From Prolixibacteraceae bacterium (GTDB lineage Bacteria > Bacteroidota > Bacteroidia > Bacteroidales > Prolixibacteraceae), in contig JANXYV010000138.1 of assembly GCA_025355875.1 (NCBI GenBank), positions 28,194 to 92,193 of the forward strand: 64,000 nucleotides of DNA. Direction: 5' to 3'. The notes under the pieces are model-generated. The model did no database searches. It was not told where the DNA came from and saw only the letters and a program-made list of their open reading frames with translations. Position numbers and translations under genes: made by a program. The stretch's first letter is position 1; every line of letters starts with the position of its first letter. Positions 63,250 to 64,000 of the stretch are shown here, piece by piece.

Positions 63250-63289
63250 AAATACAATGACAATTTGTGAAAAGCAAATACAATGACAA
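63250..63289. repeat. 14-base direct repeat
   Basis: AAATACAATGACAA occurs at 63250-63263 and again at 63276-63289, 26 bases apart. It lies in the gap after the initiator gene, before the minus-strand hairpins. It may be a binding site or a slippage product. Confidence 0.5.
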
Positions 63290-63295
63290 GGCATT

Positions 63296-63358
63296 AAAAA
63301 AGCCGACCCCATTGGATCGGCTCAATATCTGTTCGGGAAAAAGTAACCATTGTTACTT
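63296..63358 (-). terminator. two minus-oriented terminator-like hairpins
   Basis: Read leftward, AAGTAAC with GTTACTT (63341-63358, loop 4) is followed by TTTTTC. Further on, AGCCGA...TCGGCT (63301-63322) is followed by TTTTTT. Both have the form of intrinsic terminators for leftward transcripts. No leftward gene is visible upstream. Confidence 0.5.
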
Positions 63359-63466
63359 CTACAATCTTAGCAAAACAATATGAATCAATCAAAGAAGCCC
63401 AGCCAAAAACCGGATTTTTTATTTGCTATAAATTCTATTTAACATTGTAAAAATGGCTAAAAAACG
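63296..63466 (-). ncRNA. candidate leftward small RNA
   Basis: A minus-strand -7 box TAAATTTG lies at 63474-63467. Transcription from just after it to the hairpins at 63358-63296 would give an RNA of about 110-170 bases. It has no good coding frame; an 18-residue ATG frame at its end is not credible. No -33 TTG was found. The candidate rests on promoter and terminator signals only. Confidence 0.3.
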
Positions 63467-63559
63467 CAAATTTATTTTTTATATCACTGATAATCATTTT
63501 TATAGCTACCTGTCCTTTTGAAATCGTATTCCGTATTCTATATTCAACGAAAAAAAAGT

Positions 63560-63697
63560 ATGGCAAAAAAAACAGGCAAAATAACAATGGTTAATGTGGG
63601 TTCACACCCAGAGCCGACCGATAACAAGCCGAGCCGATGGAAAGAACATCTGGAAAAGCTTGAATCAATTAGTAAGAATAACAAGTCAACAAAATAG
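63560..63697 (+). CDS. 45-residue small protein
   Basis: The frame from the ATG at 63560 gives MAKKTGKITMVNVGSHPEPT, then DNKPSRWKEHLEKLESISKN and a Lys-rich end. It has no signal peptide, membrane helix or Cys. It is rich in charged residues and starts 36 bases before the RimK-like gene. It could be a precursor or substrate peptide for that ligase, or a small DNA-binding or regulatory protein. Function unknown. Confidence 0.5.
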   Translation: MAKKTGKITMVNVGSHPEPTDNKPSRWKEHLEKLESISKNNKSTK

Positions 63698-63733
63698 GTA
63701 TTATTTATTGTTAAACAATTAAAAAGTAAAAAC

Positions 63734-64000
63734 ATGAAAATTTTAATTTATGCAAGTCAGCCCGGTTTCAGTACAAACCGGCTAATGGAAGAAATCGAGA
63801 AAGCAAACAAACGGAATCCGGGCGAAGGTATAACCGGAGAAGTTATTTCAGCTTATGACCTTCATTCCTACATTTCGGAAACAACAGCAGGACACGACCG
63901 GATTTATCAGCGTGGAACCGATAAGAGCAGAAAGTTAATTGCAAAGGAAATTTCAGCAGTTATACCACGTTTGGCCGGTGCAGGTTTTGATTTTGGTTTA
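63734..64000 (+). CDS. RimK-like ATP-grasp ligase N-terminus, cut by window edge
   Basis: Only 89 residues are visible from the ATG at 63734. The start reads MKILIYASQPGFSTNRLMEEI and later EISAVIPRLAGAGFDFGL. The AVIPR and FxFG pattern matches the pre-ATP-grasp domain of RimK-type ligases, which add amino acids to peptide or protein ends. The ATP-binding domains are outside the window. The 45-residue gene lies 36 bases upstream on the same strand. The truncation is the window edge. Confidence 0.5.
   Translation, partial: MKILIYASQPGFSTNRLMEEIEKANKRNPGEGITGEVISAYDLHSYISETTAGHDRIYQRGTDKSRKLIAKEISAVIPRLAGAGFDFGL

Larger units (their letters stand above)
60229..64000. mobile_element. left end of an integrative element (integrase side)
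   Basis: From about 60.3 kb the DNA becomes more AT-rich and holds a tyrosine recombinase, an excisionase-like HTH gene, a replication-initiator-like gene and unrecognised small genes. The right boundary and any att direct repeat lie outside the window, so the start coordinate is only an estimate, placed after the miaA stop. No att core could be identified. It could be an ICE, a satellite, or a prophage; no conjugation, capsid or portal gene is visible. Confidence 0.7.

Noticed and set aside
63453..63521. 22-codon frame starting MAKKRKFIFY
   Set aside because: Very short, overlaps the minus-strand -7 box, and has no conserved feature; too weak to call a gene.
1..64000. tRNA, rRNA and CRISPR arrays
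   Set aside because: No cloverleaf with a CCA end, rRNA-like stretch, or regularly spaced repeat array was found on either strand by eye. A tRNAscan or Infernal search would settle this.

Overview
The window is a 64 kb piece of a Bacteroidota chromosome. The best guess is order Bacteroidales or a close relative, of the gliding or marine and soil type (Marinilabiliales or Prolixibacteraceae-like). The evidence is a murF-gldJ-porU-porV block for type IX secretion, secreted enzymes with type IX C-terminal sorting domains, many short lipoproteins, a ResB-CcsA fusion cytochrome c maturation protein, and promoters with the Bacteroidota -7 box TAnnTTTG instead of a sigma-70 Pribnow box. No rRNA, tRNA or CRISPR array was seen.

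Layout. From 1 to 8.2 kb: a truncated DNA-binding protein, a glycosidase/serine hydrolase fusion, a beta-helix lipoprotein with a secreted nuclease-like phosphatase, CCA tRNA nucleotidyltransferase and a thioredoxin. From 8.2 to 16.8 kb: MurF, GldJ, the sortase PorU and its outer-membrane partner PorV, then IspF. From 16.9 to 23 kb is a patchwork: an intact ParE/RelE-type toxin-antitoxin pair, a CoA-binding gene with an internal stop, a thioredoxin-like gene, urocanate hydratase, a LemA/TPM/TPM membrane cluster, and a second toxin-antitoxin pair whose YafQ-like toxin carries two nonsense codons while its antitoxin is intact. From 23 to 31.7 kb: a large surface protein with a receptor-plug-like region, a leftward group (zinc-ribbon coiled coil, Nif3-like, MerR, M23 peptidase) and alaS. 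From 31.8 to 37.4 kb two convergent genes encode type IX cargo acting on polysaccharides: a GH5 glucanase and a 1255-residue beta-helix enzyme with InlB-like and malectin-like modules.

From 37.9 to 60.2 kb the genes are mostly core: MtgA, CcsBA, acyl-CoA synthetase, a DEAD-box helicase with a possibly structured leader, an unrecognised lipoprotein with a cysteine-peptidase-like residue pattern, a leftward run with YceI, a DUF5777 barrel and two single-haem lipoproteins, a PLP enzyme, PurA, a Fur-family regulator, SpoT/RelA, a MacB-like permease, a pRiA4b ORF-3-like protein and MiaA.

From about 60.3 kb to the window end lies the left end of an AT-rich integrative element: tyrosine recombinase, an unknown protein, an excisionase-like HTH protein, and a replication-initiator-like protein. 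The initiator gene carries iteron-like repeats of 11-12 bp, a period that is not a multiple of three. Beyond it come two leftward-facing terminator-like hairpins that suggest a small antisense-strand RNA, a 45-residue peptide gene, and the start of a RimK-like ATP-grasp ligase. This element holds the least familiar biology in the window.
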